From NCBI GenBank assembly GCA_964655485.1, contig CAZZMS010000019.1, forward strand, positions 1-13,103: DNA of 13,103 nucleotides. Reading direction: 5' to 3'. Positions 1 to 7,683 of the stretch are shown in pieces. Position 1 is the first letter of the stretch. Every line of letters begins with the position of its first letter. The stretch comes from JANWYU01 sp964655485 (GTDB taxonomy: Bacteria; Bdellovibrionota; Bdellovibrionia; Bdellovibrionales; Bdellovibrionaceae). The notes beneath the pieces are model-generated. The model had not been told where the DNA came from. It saw nothing but the letters and a program-made list of their open reading frames with translations, and did no database searches. The translations under genes and the position numbers were made by a program.

Positions 1-1
1 G

Positions 2-979
2 TTCAACAACACAAAAGGCTTTGAAATCAAGCCCTCTCACACAGTGGCCTTGTGCCGCTTTTGGTTAGGACAAATTGCAACTAAACCATTACCCAACAAA
101 AAATCAGGAATTTTTCATTTCCATTCCTTATCGGAATTGGCCGGAGCTATTCACCGCTGTCAAAGCCAAATCCGTAAAGAGGGCTTTAGTCGCTTTTTTG
201 ATGTTCAATCTCTCTTGTTCGCCGAGCAACCCCAATTAGTAAAAGTTCAAAGTGCGCAATTTAGAGAAATCGGGGTGGGACAAAACTTTAGTGCCAACCG
301 ATCTATTTCAGATACCGTGACCAAAATGATTAACTGGGACGCCAACCTAGGTCTTAAAATGCCAGAGATTCCAGGACTCAATCTGGTCAATGCGAGCACT
401 GGAGTGAGATTTTCGGTTAGCCGAGCCTGGGCTAATGCCGAAGCTCATAATATGTTCGAAGCGATTTCTAGCGGAATTACCTTGATCAGCGAAAATCTTT
501 ACGCACGTATTCGTAGTCCAAAAGCTACCCGTTGTTTGTCTATTCGTCTCAATCCAACATTATTCGCCCCTGAATCCACCTGGCTTGGGGAACGTCCTTC
601 CTACTGGTTTCAAAAGCTAAATCCAGAACTTACGGCCAGCGAAAAAGAACACTATGCGCAAAGTGGGTTACTCCTGTGCCAAGAGCAAAAAGGAGAAGTG
701 GAATTTGTTGAAACTTATTCGATCTTCAATCAACGCTTTAATATTGGAACTTTAGTCGATCCTTACTCGGATCTCGCTCGACCCTTTTTTGTTACCCTAC
801 GGGGCGAAAAAGAGTATCTGCGATTTCTCACCTTTATCGTAGGAAAGCTCAAGATACCGGCTGGGTTTGAAGGGGATTACACTCGCTCCGGATTTCGCGA
901 GAATGATTTAAAGGAGCTTTTTACCAGCGGTCATATGGTAAGCCCTGGAGTCACACAATCACAGATCATCACCAAATAA
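2..979 (+). CDS. Unrecognised protein, 3' end of a gene cut by the window edge
   Basis: This reading frame is open to the left edge of the window, so the GTG at 44 is unlikely to be the real start; at least 14 more codons precede it in frame. About 325 residues are visible, ending at TAA 977-979. I recognise no family. The protein is mixed in composition, with no obvious membrane helix, no Cys-rich site and no repeats in the visible part. It contains aromatic and charged stretches such as GIFHFHSLSEL near the beginning and LRGEKEYLRFLTFIVGKLK near the end. Its last 21 bases overlap, in convergent orientation, the end of the minus-strand operon (stop at 959-961), so there is no room for a terminator between them. 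It is probably a real gene because the frame stays open for nearly 1 kb and the neighbouring operon gene ends exactly at its 3' end. No function is assigned. Confidence 0.7.
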   Translation, partial: FNNTKGFEIKPSHTVALCRFWLGQIATKPLPNKKSGIFHFHSLSELAGAIHRCQSQIRKEGFSRFFDVQSLLFAEQPQLVKVQSAQFREIGVGQNFSANRSISDTVTKMINWDANLGLKMPEIPGLNLVNASTGVRFSVSRAWANAEAHNMFEAISSGITLISENLYARIRSPKATRCLSIRLNPTLFAPESTWLGERPSYWFQKLNPELTASEKEHYAQSGLLLCQEQKGEVEFVETYSIFNQRFNIGTLVDPYSDLARPFFVTLRGEKEYLRFLTFIVGKLKIPAGFEGDYTRSGFRENDLKELFTSGHMVSPGVTQSQIITK

Positions 980-1759
980 CCGCCGGGTAACTAACTGAGT
1001 TTTAATGAACAGCGATTCCTTTTCAAATACTTCACTATTTTCCTCTAGCTCAGGGGACCTCCTGATTAATTTCCCAACTAATAAATTTGTTCGAGGATAG
1101 AATTTATCTAACTCCTCCAAAGCACTGAACCAATCAGAATTAGCATGTAAGTATTGATTCAAGAACACCCCGCCATGAAACTGTATGTAATCACAATAAT
1201 AATTATAGGGGCTAATGACAGGGTTAATTAAACTCAGAAAACCCAGACGCTCTCGATATATGGGAATTTTTAAAAATAACGACCAATCCACAGTGACAAG
1301 ATTGGCATTTAGTCCAAACAAAGCTCCTAATTGAGTCAATACGAAATCCGTAGAAACAGCGGTTTCGACTGCAGGACAATCTATTTTAACAAAAATAATT
1401 TTTTCCCAAAGCTGATCCAGGCCCGCCATCTGTCTCACGTACCATCTGATGACCCTACGATCGCTGGTCCAAATATTGTTTGAATAGATCACCACCAGTG
1501 TTTGAAGATCTTTGAGATCCACATTTTCTTTGAATCTTATGCAGCTATACCCTGAGGGAAGCGTCAAATCGCTACAAGGGAAATAAACGCGATTTCCAAA
1601 GGACTCGCCAGCAAATTGCTTATATACTAGCCAAGAAAAGCTTGCTATTGGACGCCCCCCGGTAGGCAATGGCCACTCCACAGTGCTTAACAATAGCCAC
1701 TGCAGGCGCATTCGACGGGCGATCAACGTTTCTAGATCATGAATCATCGTTCTAGCCAT
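959..1759 (-). CDS. Unknown protein, last gene of the peptidoglycan/sugar operon
   Basis: This is a 266-residue protein beginning MARTMIHDLE. I chose ATG 1759 because a GAGG Shine-Dalgarno lies 6 nt upstream (1766-1769). A longer frame opens only with a TTG at 1786 and lacks such a site. The start overlaps the end of the glycosyltransferase gene by 8 nt (ATGGCTAG), which implies translational coupling and a joint role. I recognise no family. It is rich in Trp, Tyr and Phe, has alternating hydrophobic stretches typical of a soluble alpha/beta fold (for example LQTLVVIYSNNIW and KIIFVKIDCPAVE), and shows no signal peptide or clear membrane helix. The gene context suggests a cytoplasmic partner of the glycosyltransferase, perhaps a second, very divergent transferase; that is inference only. 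The 3' end overlaps the plus-strand gene on the left by 21 bp. Confidence 0.7.
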   Translation of the reverse strand: MARTMIHDLETLIARRMRLQWLLLSTVEWPLPTGGRPIASFSWLVYKQFAGESFGNRVYFPCSDLTLPSGYSCIRFKENVDLKDLQTLVVIYSNNIWTSDRRVIRWYVRQMAGLDQLWEKIIFVKIDCPAVETAVSTDFVLTQLGALFGLNANLVTVDWSLFLKIPIYRERLGFLSLINPVISPYNYYCDYIQFHGGVFLNQYLHANSDWFSALEELDKFYPRTNLLVGKLIRRSPELEENSEVFEKESLFIKTQLVTRRLFGDDL

Positions 1760-2879
1760 ACCCCCCCTCGATTCGCAGCCTTGCAAGAAGCTGTTCTAGA
1801 TTTGTAATCGGGCGTCCTTGGGGGAGGCAAGGTGGCCAATTGTTGCTAAAATAATCACTTACCTTAGTTAGAGTCTGTGTTTCCCAAACTTTATTGGTCT
1901 TGAGAAGATCTAAAATCCCTCCGACGAATAAATCGATCGACTTGGTATTATCATAAAATAAAACTCTGTTCGCAAGTCGCTTAAGATCTTTATGACCTCC
2001 AAAAAAAGATAAGGCTAAATCACAACCTGCAAGTGCTGCTTGATGAGCCGTTATATTAAAATCCTCAAAATCAAATTCACTGAGCGAAATAAAAACTTTT
2101 GACTGAGCTAAAGTAACATCCAACTCAAAGGGATCTAAGAATGAACTTACGATAAATCTATCATTAAACGCATATTTCATCCTTTGAATGGCCTGGGCAA
2201 AGTGCATGTAGTCTCTAACTCGCTCCTGGTAACGAGTCTTTTCATCGAAAAATAATCCCTGATTATGATAGTCCCAATCACCAATAAAAATGGCACTGGC
2301 CTCACCATCAGTAGTTAATACTCTTTCAATGACCTCAAGGCTGCGCAAATAATTTTTCCCTGGAGCAAGCCGCCCTGCTGAGACAATTCGATGCTTTTTT
2401 TCCCCTTGCGTCAGGTAGTTAAAATGACGATGGATCTGTGGCTTAAATATAAAAACGGGATGAGAAATTGTTTCAGCAAACAGCTGAGCGAAATCAACAC
2501 ATAATGCATATACATAAATACGATTTTTCACAGATACTTCGAGGTTTTGGAAAAATTCACCTATAGATCGTATTTGTAAAACCGCGTTCCCCAAAATTAA
2601 TACTGAAACTTTCATAATCTCAGATGCTGTCATAAGGACCTGAGCCAGGACATCCACCAAGGAAAGCTCAAACACTACTATTATCACCTCATCATATCGC
2701 GGACGCGCTGAGGCAAGACCTACCTCAAGCTCAGCCCTGAGCTGGGGCCATGGATGTAGTGGAGAGAGAGAAATATCAACACCATCTTGAGGGGCGTCTA
2801 CAAGACGTTTAACGAAATTCTCGGCAATGAGCCCTAAGCTGGACCATAAATAAATTGATTGCTTTATAACAAGCTTCAT
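1752..2879 (-). CDS. GT4-like glycosyltransferase, divergent
   Basis: This 375-residue protein is probably a cytoplasmic retaining glycosyltransferase of the GT4/GT-B type. The C-terminal nucleotide-sugar domain shows RIVSAGRLAPGKN at residues 164-176, the usual beginning of a GT4 second domain, and SAIFIGDWD near 195-203. FEDFNITAHQAALAGC at 271-286 matches the E-x7-E region near the sugar phosphates, but the second acidic residue is replaced (HQ where EA is usual). The N-terminal half (1-160) is weakly conserved, as is common for the acceptor-binding domain, with no signal peptide. It starts 4 nt after the MurU-like gene stops and overlaps the next gene by 8 nt. The donor and acceptor cannot be read from the sequence; the neighbouring nucleotidyltransferase may supply the nucleotide sugar. 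The substitution at the GT4 Glu could mean altered chemistry or simple divergence. Confidence 0.7.
   Translation of the reverse strand: MKLVIKQSIYLWSSLGLIAENFVKRLVDAPQDGVDISLSPLHPWPQLRAELEVGLASARPRYDEVIIVVFELSLVDVLAQVLMTASEIMKVSVLILGNAVLQIRSIGEFFQNLEVSVKNRIYVYALCVDFAQLFAETISHPVFIFKPQIHRHFNYLTQGEKKHRIVSAGRLAPGKNYLRSLEVIERVLTTDGEASAIFIGDWDYHNQGLFFDEKTRYQERVRDYMHFAQAIQRMKYAFNDRFIVSSFLDPFELDVTLAQSKVFISLSEFDFEDFNITAHQAALAGCDLALSFFGGHKDLKRLANRVLFYDNTKSIDLFVGGILDLLKTNKVWETQTLTKVSDYFSNNWPPCLPQGRPITNLEQLLARLRIEGGYG
1766..1769 (-). promoter_or_regulatory. Ribosome binding site deciding the start of the 959-1759 gene
   Basis: On the minus strand, GAGG followed by further Gs sits 6 nt before ATG 1759, inside the last codons of the glycosyltransferase gene. 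The ATG at 1747 would be 18 nt away and the TTG at 1786 lies upstream of it, so this site favours ATG 1759. Confidence 0.55.
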
Positions 2880-2883
2880 GGGT

Positions 2884-3738
2884 CTAGCGCCTGTTCAGGA
2901 GATTATTTCTGAACTCCATCTGTCTGCTGATGCTTGGATTCGAAACGCGCATTTGTAATATTTTCTCCTCACTTATTTTAAATGAATCGAGAATACCAGT
3001 TTCAAACCAGTGCAGATTCTCAGGGTAGATATTCACGCTCAGTGGATCTACGCGCAAAAGCGGCATAAGAACCTCCCGCAATAAATCAAAAGATTGCTTG
3101 TTGTAAGGGAGATAATCAAGAATGCGATAACTTAACAACATAATCCCAAGATAGTGCCATGGCTCAACACCTGACTGATTGGGGCATTCTTTACCAACAG
3201 CTACTACCGATCTATCTGATATATTCGTCCAAATGGCACCATAGACATTCCCTGCCAAAGGGTGCTTAATGACCAGCAACGAAGCGATTGCGTTATTTCT
3301 TTTGTGTTGTTGATAGAATGTCTCCAACCAACGTGAAGATTCATCACTATAAAAAATCACCTCGTCAGCATTCATCAATATGAAATCCTCATGTGGCTCA
3401 AGCTGAGATTTTAGCGGGATGAGAGCTCCGCCTCCCCCAAGCAGATTTTCTTCTCTTGAGACGTAAAACTCTTGGCCAAAGATCCGGAGCTGATTTTGCC
3501 TCAGCCACAGCTCCAACTTATCCGCTTGGTAATGCGTGTTGATATAAAGCGGACCAAGCTCCACTTGTTCGCGCAAAAAGCCATAGGCATGGATCAAAAG
3601 AGGAATACCCAAGAAGGGCACTAAAGGCTTGGGCAAGGACTCCGTGAGAGGACGTAACCGCGTGCCCAAGCCCGCCGCGAGAAAAAAAACGGGAATTCGC
3701 GCTCCCCCCACTATTGAGTGTAAATAGCCTGTGCCCAT
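2884..3738 (-). CDS. murU: MurU-like sugar-1-phosphate nucleotidyltransferase
   Basis: This 284-residue protein starts at ATG 3738, chosen because AGGAG lies 8 nt upstream; the longer frame from TTG 3762 has no such support. Residues 20-39 carry the nucleotide-binding signature of the NTP_transferase family (LAAGLGTRLRP, then PKPL). A metal-binding acidic motif is seen at 122-126 as MNADE, where NGD is more usual. WFETGILDSF at 244-253 fits the C-terminal W-x-x-x-G metal site. In Pseudomonas, MurU makes UDP-MurNAc from MurNAc-1-phosphate as part of a salvage route that bypasses de novo synthesis. The call as MurU rests on the family plus the adjacent AmgK-like kinase, and both lie behind two peptidoglycan hydrolases. 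A mannose- or glucose-1-phosphate nucleotidyltransferase is the main alternative. Stop and start spacing (16 nt behind the kinase gene, 4 nt before the glycosyltransferase gene) indicates one operon. Confidence 0.75.
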   Translation of the reverse strand: MGTGYLHSIVGGARIPVFFLAAGLGTRLRPLTESLPKPLVPFLGIPLLIHAYGFLREQVELGPLYINTHYQADKLELWLRQNQLRIFGQEFYVSREENLLGGGGALIPLKSQLEPHEDFILMNADEVIFYSDESSRWLETFYQQHKRNNAIASLLVIKHPLAGNVYGAIWTNISDRSVVAVGKECPNQSGVEPWHYLGIMLLSYRILDYLPYNKQSFDLLREVLMPLLRVDPLSVNIYPENLHWFETGILDSFKISEEKILQMRVSNPSISRQMEFRNNLLNRR

Positions 3739-3746
3739 GGTGATTT

Positions 3747-3751
3747 CTCCT
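3747..3751 (-). promoter_or_regulatory. Ribosome binding site deciding the murU-like start
   Basis: AGGAG on the minus strand, 8 nt before ATG 3738 and just past the kinase stop codon (3755-3757). It favours ATG 3738 over TTG 3762, which would overlap the kinase gene. Confidence 0.65.
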
Positions 3752-3754
3752 AGA

Positions 3755-4834
3755 TTATTCAAGCTCTATGGACCAGTAGTCCATCAAATCCTCAATCAGC
3801 GGGAGGAATTCTTTGCTGAGGCTCCCTCCATATCCTCGCTCATAGGCGAACATTTTTAGCAGCTGTAATGTTTGAGGAAGGTAACCCAAATATCGCTTAT
3901 CATTCTGCCTCACAAAAAAGCTAGCAAAACTACCGGCAGCTTTGAATAAACGTTGCATAGCCTGAGCGCCGAATAATCGCTCATCCCATTTGTGAACTGA
4001 AAGAGTATGGTAACAATCAATCACTTGTTGCTCCCATATAGGATCATAGTTCAAATAGGCATCGAAAACAAAACTCGTTACGTCGTAATAAATCGTCCCC
4101 AAACGAGCATCTTGGAAGTCAATGAAGTAATGTTGACCATCAAACATCATAATATTGCGCGAGTGCAAGTCACGATGGCACGGAACGGCTATATTCCTCT
4201 CAAGATACAAGGAGATGTCGTAGGTCCATTGGGACCAGTAGCGGAAAATTTTCTCCCGCACCTCACTTTTGACCTGAACGTAGCTTAGCAAAGGCTGAAT
4301 TAAGTACTTAAAAGTCCATCCCCACTCAAATCCCAACTTTCCACGATCAAATCTTTGCTCAAAAAAGGCCATGGGCAAGGACTGAATGCGACATAAGTCT
4401 TCTATAATTTTTTGAGTAACACTCACACGTTGAGCCCGAGGGATGAGTGGCGCCGGATAAAAAAAAGTTGCAGGGTTACTTCCCCATAATATAGCCCCAG
4501 CCTCTGCCCAAAGGCCCTGAAGACTTACGTCCCCTAGATCTTGCAAAAGGGTCAATCCAAGAGGCCCTGAAAACGCGATGACTTTTGGAACTGGCAACTG
4601 ATGCTGACACCACAAGTGGCGTTGCACAAGAAAGGGGTGTCGCCAGGGTGAGAAAGCCTCTTCCACACACACAACGAAGCTTTCCTCATTGCCAGTCAAA
4701 ACACGATAATAACGGCGCTTTGAAGCATCGGGAGTCAATGGCTGAAAGGATATTTTCGATTTAGAAAAAAATTGCTTCAGCCATTCCATCTGTCCAACAT
4801 TAAAGTGAGCGTCCTTTATTATGTTACCACCCAT
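3755..4834 (-). CDS. amgK: AmgK-like amino-sugar anomeric kinase (APH family)
   Basis: This 359-residue phosphotransferase is of the aminoglycoside-kinase fold. An N-terminal DASKRRYYRV block (36-45) matches the start of AmgK proteins. The catalytic loop is HRDLHSRN (220-227, catalytic Asp 222 and Asn 227), and the metal-binding DFQD is at 239-242, followed by YYDVTSFVFDAY. AmgK phosphorylates MurNAc or GlcNAc at C1 in the cytoplasm, giving the substrate of MurU, whose probable gene follows 16 nt downstream. ATG 4834 sits 1 nt after the transglycosylase stop with AAGGA 7 nt upstream, so expression should be coupled. Relative to a minimal APH domain there is a Trp/Pro-rich segment at about 109-137, possibly a lid or substrate loop. 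The kinase fold is certain; the substrate is inferred from family and neighbours. A related hexose kinase in nucleotide-sugar synthesis is the alternative. Confidence 0.78.
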   Translation of the reverse strand: MGGNIIKDAHFNVGQMEWLKQFFSKSKISFQPLTPDASKRRYYRVLTGNEESFVVCVEEAFSPWRHPFLVQRHLWCQHQLPVPKVIAFSGPLGLTLLQDLGDVSLQGLWAEAGAILWGSNPATFFYPAPLIPRAQRVSVTQKIIEDLCRIQSLPMAFFEQRFDRGKLGFEWGWTFKYLIQPLLSYVQVKSEVREKIFRYWSQWTYDISLYLERNIAVPCHRDLHSRNIMMFDGQHYFIDFQDARLGTIYYDVTSFVFDAYLNYDPIWEQQVIDCYHTLSVHKWDERLFGAQAMQRLFKAAGSFASFFVRQNDKRYLGYLPQTLQLLKMFAYERGYGGSLSKEFLPLIEDLMDYWSIELE

Positions 4835-4835
4835 C

Positions 4836-6107
4836 TTATTTTCCTTGCAGCAATACCAAAGGCACTCCTTTTTCCAAAGGGATCCAGCCTCTTCTGGCTC
4901 TCCAAGTGAGATGTGGATTTAAAAGATCAAACAAGGCCGCTGGTCCTTGAAACCGGCTCATGGCATCAGAAACGTAAAGTTTTTTTTCCAAATAAACCAC
5001 TGAGGACTTTGGTGGATCAGCCAAATAGACTGGTCCTAGAAAAAAGGTCGCCTGTTTTTCAATTTCCAAAATAGCCATAAAACTCGGCCAAAAATTCCGA
5101 GAGGCAAAACCTAACCGCTTCCCACGACAAAGCTTTCGATCAGACAAATCGGACAGCTTGCGCGAACGACAAATTTTAGTAAGTCTTTCGATCCCACCAG
5201 CACCATGGTTGTAAGCGGTTACCGCCAAAGGCCAGCTTTTAAGTTGGTTATAGTTGTTTCTTAACAACCGAGCGGCCATTCGGGTGGCCTGAGGAGGAAA
5301 GTTTCTTAAATCCACACTTAGAAAGCGCCTTTCCTTCGCGGTGGGCACAAAAGGCATGATTTGCCAAAGTCCACTAGCGCCTACACGCGATTGAGCTAGG
5401 GGATTGTATGAGCTTTCCACAAAGGGTAATCGCACCAACTCTAGAGGTAAACCCTCAGAAGAAAAAATCTTTTCAAAATCGCGAAGGTAAAGTCCGGAGT
5501 AAAATATCGCTTTGACAATTTTATCCTTCTGCCCCAATTGAAAACGGATATTCTTCACCAAATCATTTATCGAACGCTTTTTTATCCAATCACTATACTT
5601 TCTGGAAATTTCATGGGCTAACTCACTATTCACTTTTTTTGTCAAAATCTGCCGCAGGGCTTGCGCCACCTCATACTTGCGCTGCTTAATTCGTTGTATA
5701 CGGAGATGCTCTTTGCGAAATCGATGAATATCTGAACGCCTATTAATATCTGAAAAGTCTATCGTCATATAGATAATCCGCAAATCCTCAGCGTCATGGA
5801 TTACCCCCTTATCGCCAGGCAGTTCAGAGTAAACATACCGCCAAAACTGAACAGCCTCCTTTTGCGAATCATCAATTCTAAACTCGGGATGAGGCTCATA
5901 GTCAGGCTGACGCCACGACGTAAGTCGTAGCAGAGATGAGAAGGGATCTTTAGTCTCGTAATAGGTTTCGCTATCTTGAGTCTCATCAGTATCCTCTTGA
6001 AATGAAGGATCCTGAGACTCTACAAGGTCCTCAGCAGCACGAACCACAGTAGGGTAGCCAAAACTCACAGCAAAGCTAAACAATAAATGGGTCATAAAAA
6101 ATTTCAC
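4836..6107 (-). CDS. SLT-family lytic murein transglycosylase
   Basis: This 423-residue periplasmic enzyme cleaves the MurNAc-GlcNAc bond to give 1,6-anhydro ends. A signal peptide covers about residues 1-25 (hydrophobic core MTHLLFSFAVSF, probable cleavage after VRA or RAA). Residues 26-200 form an acidic then basic helical region. The SLT domain begins near 200: catalytic Glu231 in LPFVESSYNP, then VGASGLWQIMP (242-252) and TAYNHGAGG (297-305), the standard MltD/Slt70 motifs. No LysM repeats follow; the last 100 residues are an unassigned tail ending in VPLVLLQGK. The start is GTG 6107: GGAGGAG lies 8 nt upstream, formed by the last Glu codons of the dacB-like gene, while ATG 6095 would be 20 nt away. 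It is the second gene of the operon. With the PBP4-like enzyme before it, it would both cut crosslinks and glycan strands, releasing sugar for the kinase and nucleotidyltransferase downstream. Confidence 0.9.
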   Translation of the reverse strand: MKFFMTHLLFSFAVSFGYPTVVRAAEDLVESQDPSFQEDTDETQDSETYYETKDPFSSLLRLTSWRQPDYEPHPEFRIDDSQKEAVQFWRYVYSELPGDKGVIHDAEDLRIIYMTIDFSDINRRSDIHRFRKEHLRIQRIKQRKYEVAQALRQILTKKVNSELAHEISRKYSDWIKKRSINDLVKNIRFQLGQKDKIVKAIFYSGLYLRDFEKIFSSEGLPLELVRLPFVESSYNPLAQSRVGASGLWQIMPFVPTAKERRFLSVDLRNFPPQATRMAARLLRNNYNQLKSWPLAVTAYNHGAGGIERLTKICRSRKLSDLSDRKLCRGKRLGFASRNFWPSFMAILEIEKQATFFLGPVYLADPPKSSVVYLEKKLYVSDAMSRFQGPAALFDLLNPHLTWRARRGWIPLEKGVPLVLLQGK

Positions 6108-6112
6108 CAGCT

Positions 6113-7528
6113 CTACTCCTCCACCAGCTTTTCGAGGACTCGATCAAATACATCCTTAGCTTTTTCCTCCTGATGCCCGTTGTAGATAAACGCAAAAGGC
6201 ACATATTCCACCTGAGATTTCTTTTGGAAATATCCAACAAGACTCACGACACCACTAAGATAACCTGTTTTCGCTCGCACCTGCCCCGAGATACTAGACA
6301 TTCTCCGCTTTAAGGTTCCATCGACTCCTGCCAGTGGCAGAGAAGATAAAAATTCAGGACCGTATTTTATGTTACTTTGTATCCGCTCTAGGAGACGAAT
6401 GAAAAATTTGACGGTCATCAAATTATCGCGGGTCAATCCTGAGGGATTCACCAAAACAAAGTCCTGAGATTCTTGAAATCCAAGAGTCTTTAACCATTGT
6501 CTTATGAGGTGCATACCATGGGATAAAGAGGCTGGTTGCTGATACCGGGCTGAGAGGCTCTTTACCAACATTTCAGCGACAAAATTATTTGAAAACTTAT
6601 TCATATCTTGCACCATATGCCAAATAGGCCGACTATCCCATTCGGCTAAGGCCTCGCAAGCTAAGCTCGTAGATAAATTTTTCACTATAACTGGTCCATG
6701 CACCACAACACCTTGCTGGTTCAACATGGCTTTTAAATTTAGGCCCAACCACAAAGGCGGATTCTTGACTGGAGCATAAATGGTTTTTTCTCCTGTCTTG
6801 GCCCTAACTGTACCGCTAATCACTAAAGATATTTTTTGAGCTTTTTCATTTTCTTCGGTCACTTCAGCCCATAATTCATCTTTGTTACCCAGCTTGACCT
6901 GATTTTTAATAACAAAAAAATCCGAGAAAGGATCTATAGAAACATCCACTCGCGAGGGCTTGTCTGAAGCCTTGACTCGTACATTCACGGAGTTCCAATT
7001 AAAAGAAGCACTGCTCACAGGGGCATCATAAGCGCGGCTCACTCGCTTGGACAAACGAGACTCATCAAAATAAACCTCGTCAAATAAGCTCACATCTACA
7101 ACCACCGATCCTTCAACTCGCGAAAGCCCTCTCTGCCTGGCCTGATTCACTAAAGCCCACATGGACTCACTCACAAAGCTGGGATCCCCAACCGCCTTAA
7201 AAACAAAAGCCTCTTTCCCTGTCACTTTTAGATCACTTGCTTTCGCCAAACAGATCTGGTTCTTGAATGTCCACGTCGGACCAAGCTCATGTAACAAAGC
7301 CGCTCCGGTAATGAGTTTGGTCGCCGAGGCTGGCACTAAAAGCTGATCCGCCCCATGAAACCACCAAGGGCTAGAGGAGGGGCCAATCCAAACACCCAAG
7401 CTTTCTTTTTGACTCATCAGGGCCTTGAACTCTTTTTCTATGTCTTTCGGTTCTAAAGCTTTAGCACTGAATGCAAGCAAGACCAATAGACAAGCCATCC
7501 CAGGAGGGCGAATCCATTTAGATATCAT
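6113..7528 (-). CDS. dacB: PBP4-type D,D-carboxypeptidase/endopeptidase
   Basis: This 471-residue peptidase S13 family protein is exported by a signal peptide (hydrophobic core MACLLVLLAFSAKA, residues 11-24). All three penicillin-binding motifs are present: SATK at 68-71 (nucleophile Ser68, Lys71), SNN at 313-315, and KTG at 420-422 followed by YLSGVVSLVGY. The long insert between the first two motifs is characteristic of the DacB/PBP4 class. It removes terminal D-Ala and cuts 4-3 crosslinks in peptidoglycan. Length and motif spacing fit the family. ATG 7528 follows a weak ribosome site. It is the first gene of a six-gene minus-strand operon; the transglycosylase begins 5 nt after it. PBP4-type enzymes act on prey walls in Bdellovibrio, which would suit a predatory host, but nothing in this sequence separates self from prey targets. 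Confidence 0.9.
   Translation of the reverse strand: MISKWIRPPGMACLLVLLAFSAKALEPKDIEKEFKALMSQKESLGVWIGPSSSPWWFHGADQLLVPASATKLITGAALLHELGPTWTFKNQICLAKASDLKVTGKEAFVFKAVGDPSFVSESMWALVNQARQRGLSRVEGSVVVDVSLFDEVYFDESRLSKRVSRAYDAPVSSASFNWNSVNVRVKASDKPSRVDVSIDPFSDFFVIKNQVKLGNKDELWAEVTEENEKAQKISLVISGTVRAKTGEKTIYAPVKNPPLWLGLNLKAMLNQQGVVVHGPVIVKNLSTSLACEALAEWDSRPIWHMVQDMNKFSNNFVAEMLVKSLSARYQQPASLSHGMHLIRQWLKTLGFQESQDFVLVNPSGLTRDNLMTVKFFIRLLERIQSNIKYGPEFLSSLPLAGVDGTLKRRMSSISGQVRAKTGYLSGVVSLVGYFQKKSQVEYVPFAFIYNGHQEEKAKDVFDRVLEKLVEE
6116..6122 (-). promoter_or_regulatory. Ribosome binding site deciding the transglycosylase GTG start
   Basis: GGAGGAG on the minus strand lies 8 nt before GTG 6107. It is made by the final Val-Glu-Glu codons of the dacB-like gene, directly before its TAG, so reading of dacB to its end should place ribosomes on this site. 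Confidence 0.65.
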
Positions 7529-7577
7529 CCCTATAAATATACTCGACCAAAGAGCAGTTGGGGAACCCAGTCAAAAA

Positions 7578-7583
7578 ATTATA
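7578..7583 (-). promoter_or_regulatory. Possible -10 box for the dacB operon
   Basis: On the minus strand this reads TATAAT, a perfect match, and would place transcription start about 43 nt before ATG 7528. No good -35 box lies at the usual distance, which would fit activator dependence. The pair of near-palindromes at 7583-7620 lies just upstream of it. Tentative. Confidence 0.3.
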
Positions 7584-7620
7584 AGTCCTTGGTCTAGTTA
7601 CCATAAAGTCCTTTGGACTA
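7583..7620. repeat. Repeated near-palindrome in the dacB/lspA divergent region
   Basis: Two related sites, AAGTCCTTGGTCTAG (7583-7597) and AAGTCCTTTGGACTA (7606-7620), start 23 bp apart. The second contains a perfect inverted repeat, AGTCC-TTT-GGACT. The first is an imperfect copy, with AGTCC pairing to GGTCT. This arrangement resembles a pair of operator half-site dimers roughly two helical turns apart, placed between the divergent dacB-like and lspA genes. No regulator is known from this window. The same bases could form small hairpins in RNA. Confidence 0.4.
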
Positions 7621-7683
7621 AAGCATAAATAGGAGGAGCTAGCCCTACAAAGAATCCTTTTATGATCCGATCCATTCATTACC

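Noticed and set aside
4007..4288. Plus-strand open frame of 93 codons opposite the amgK-like gene
   Set aside because: It lies wholly antisense to the conserved catalytic part of the kinase and has no recognisable product or ribosome site.
6793..6804. A second KTG triplet in the dacB-like protein (residues 244-246)
   Set aside because: It lies in the insert before the SNN motif; the true KTG is at 420-422 with the expected flanking sequence.
7631..7637. AGGAGGA on the plus strand upstream of lspA, a strong ribosome-site match
   Set aside because: No ATG, GTG or TTG follows at useful distance, and it is 46 nt before the lspA ATG; most likely chance.
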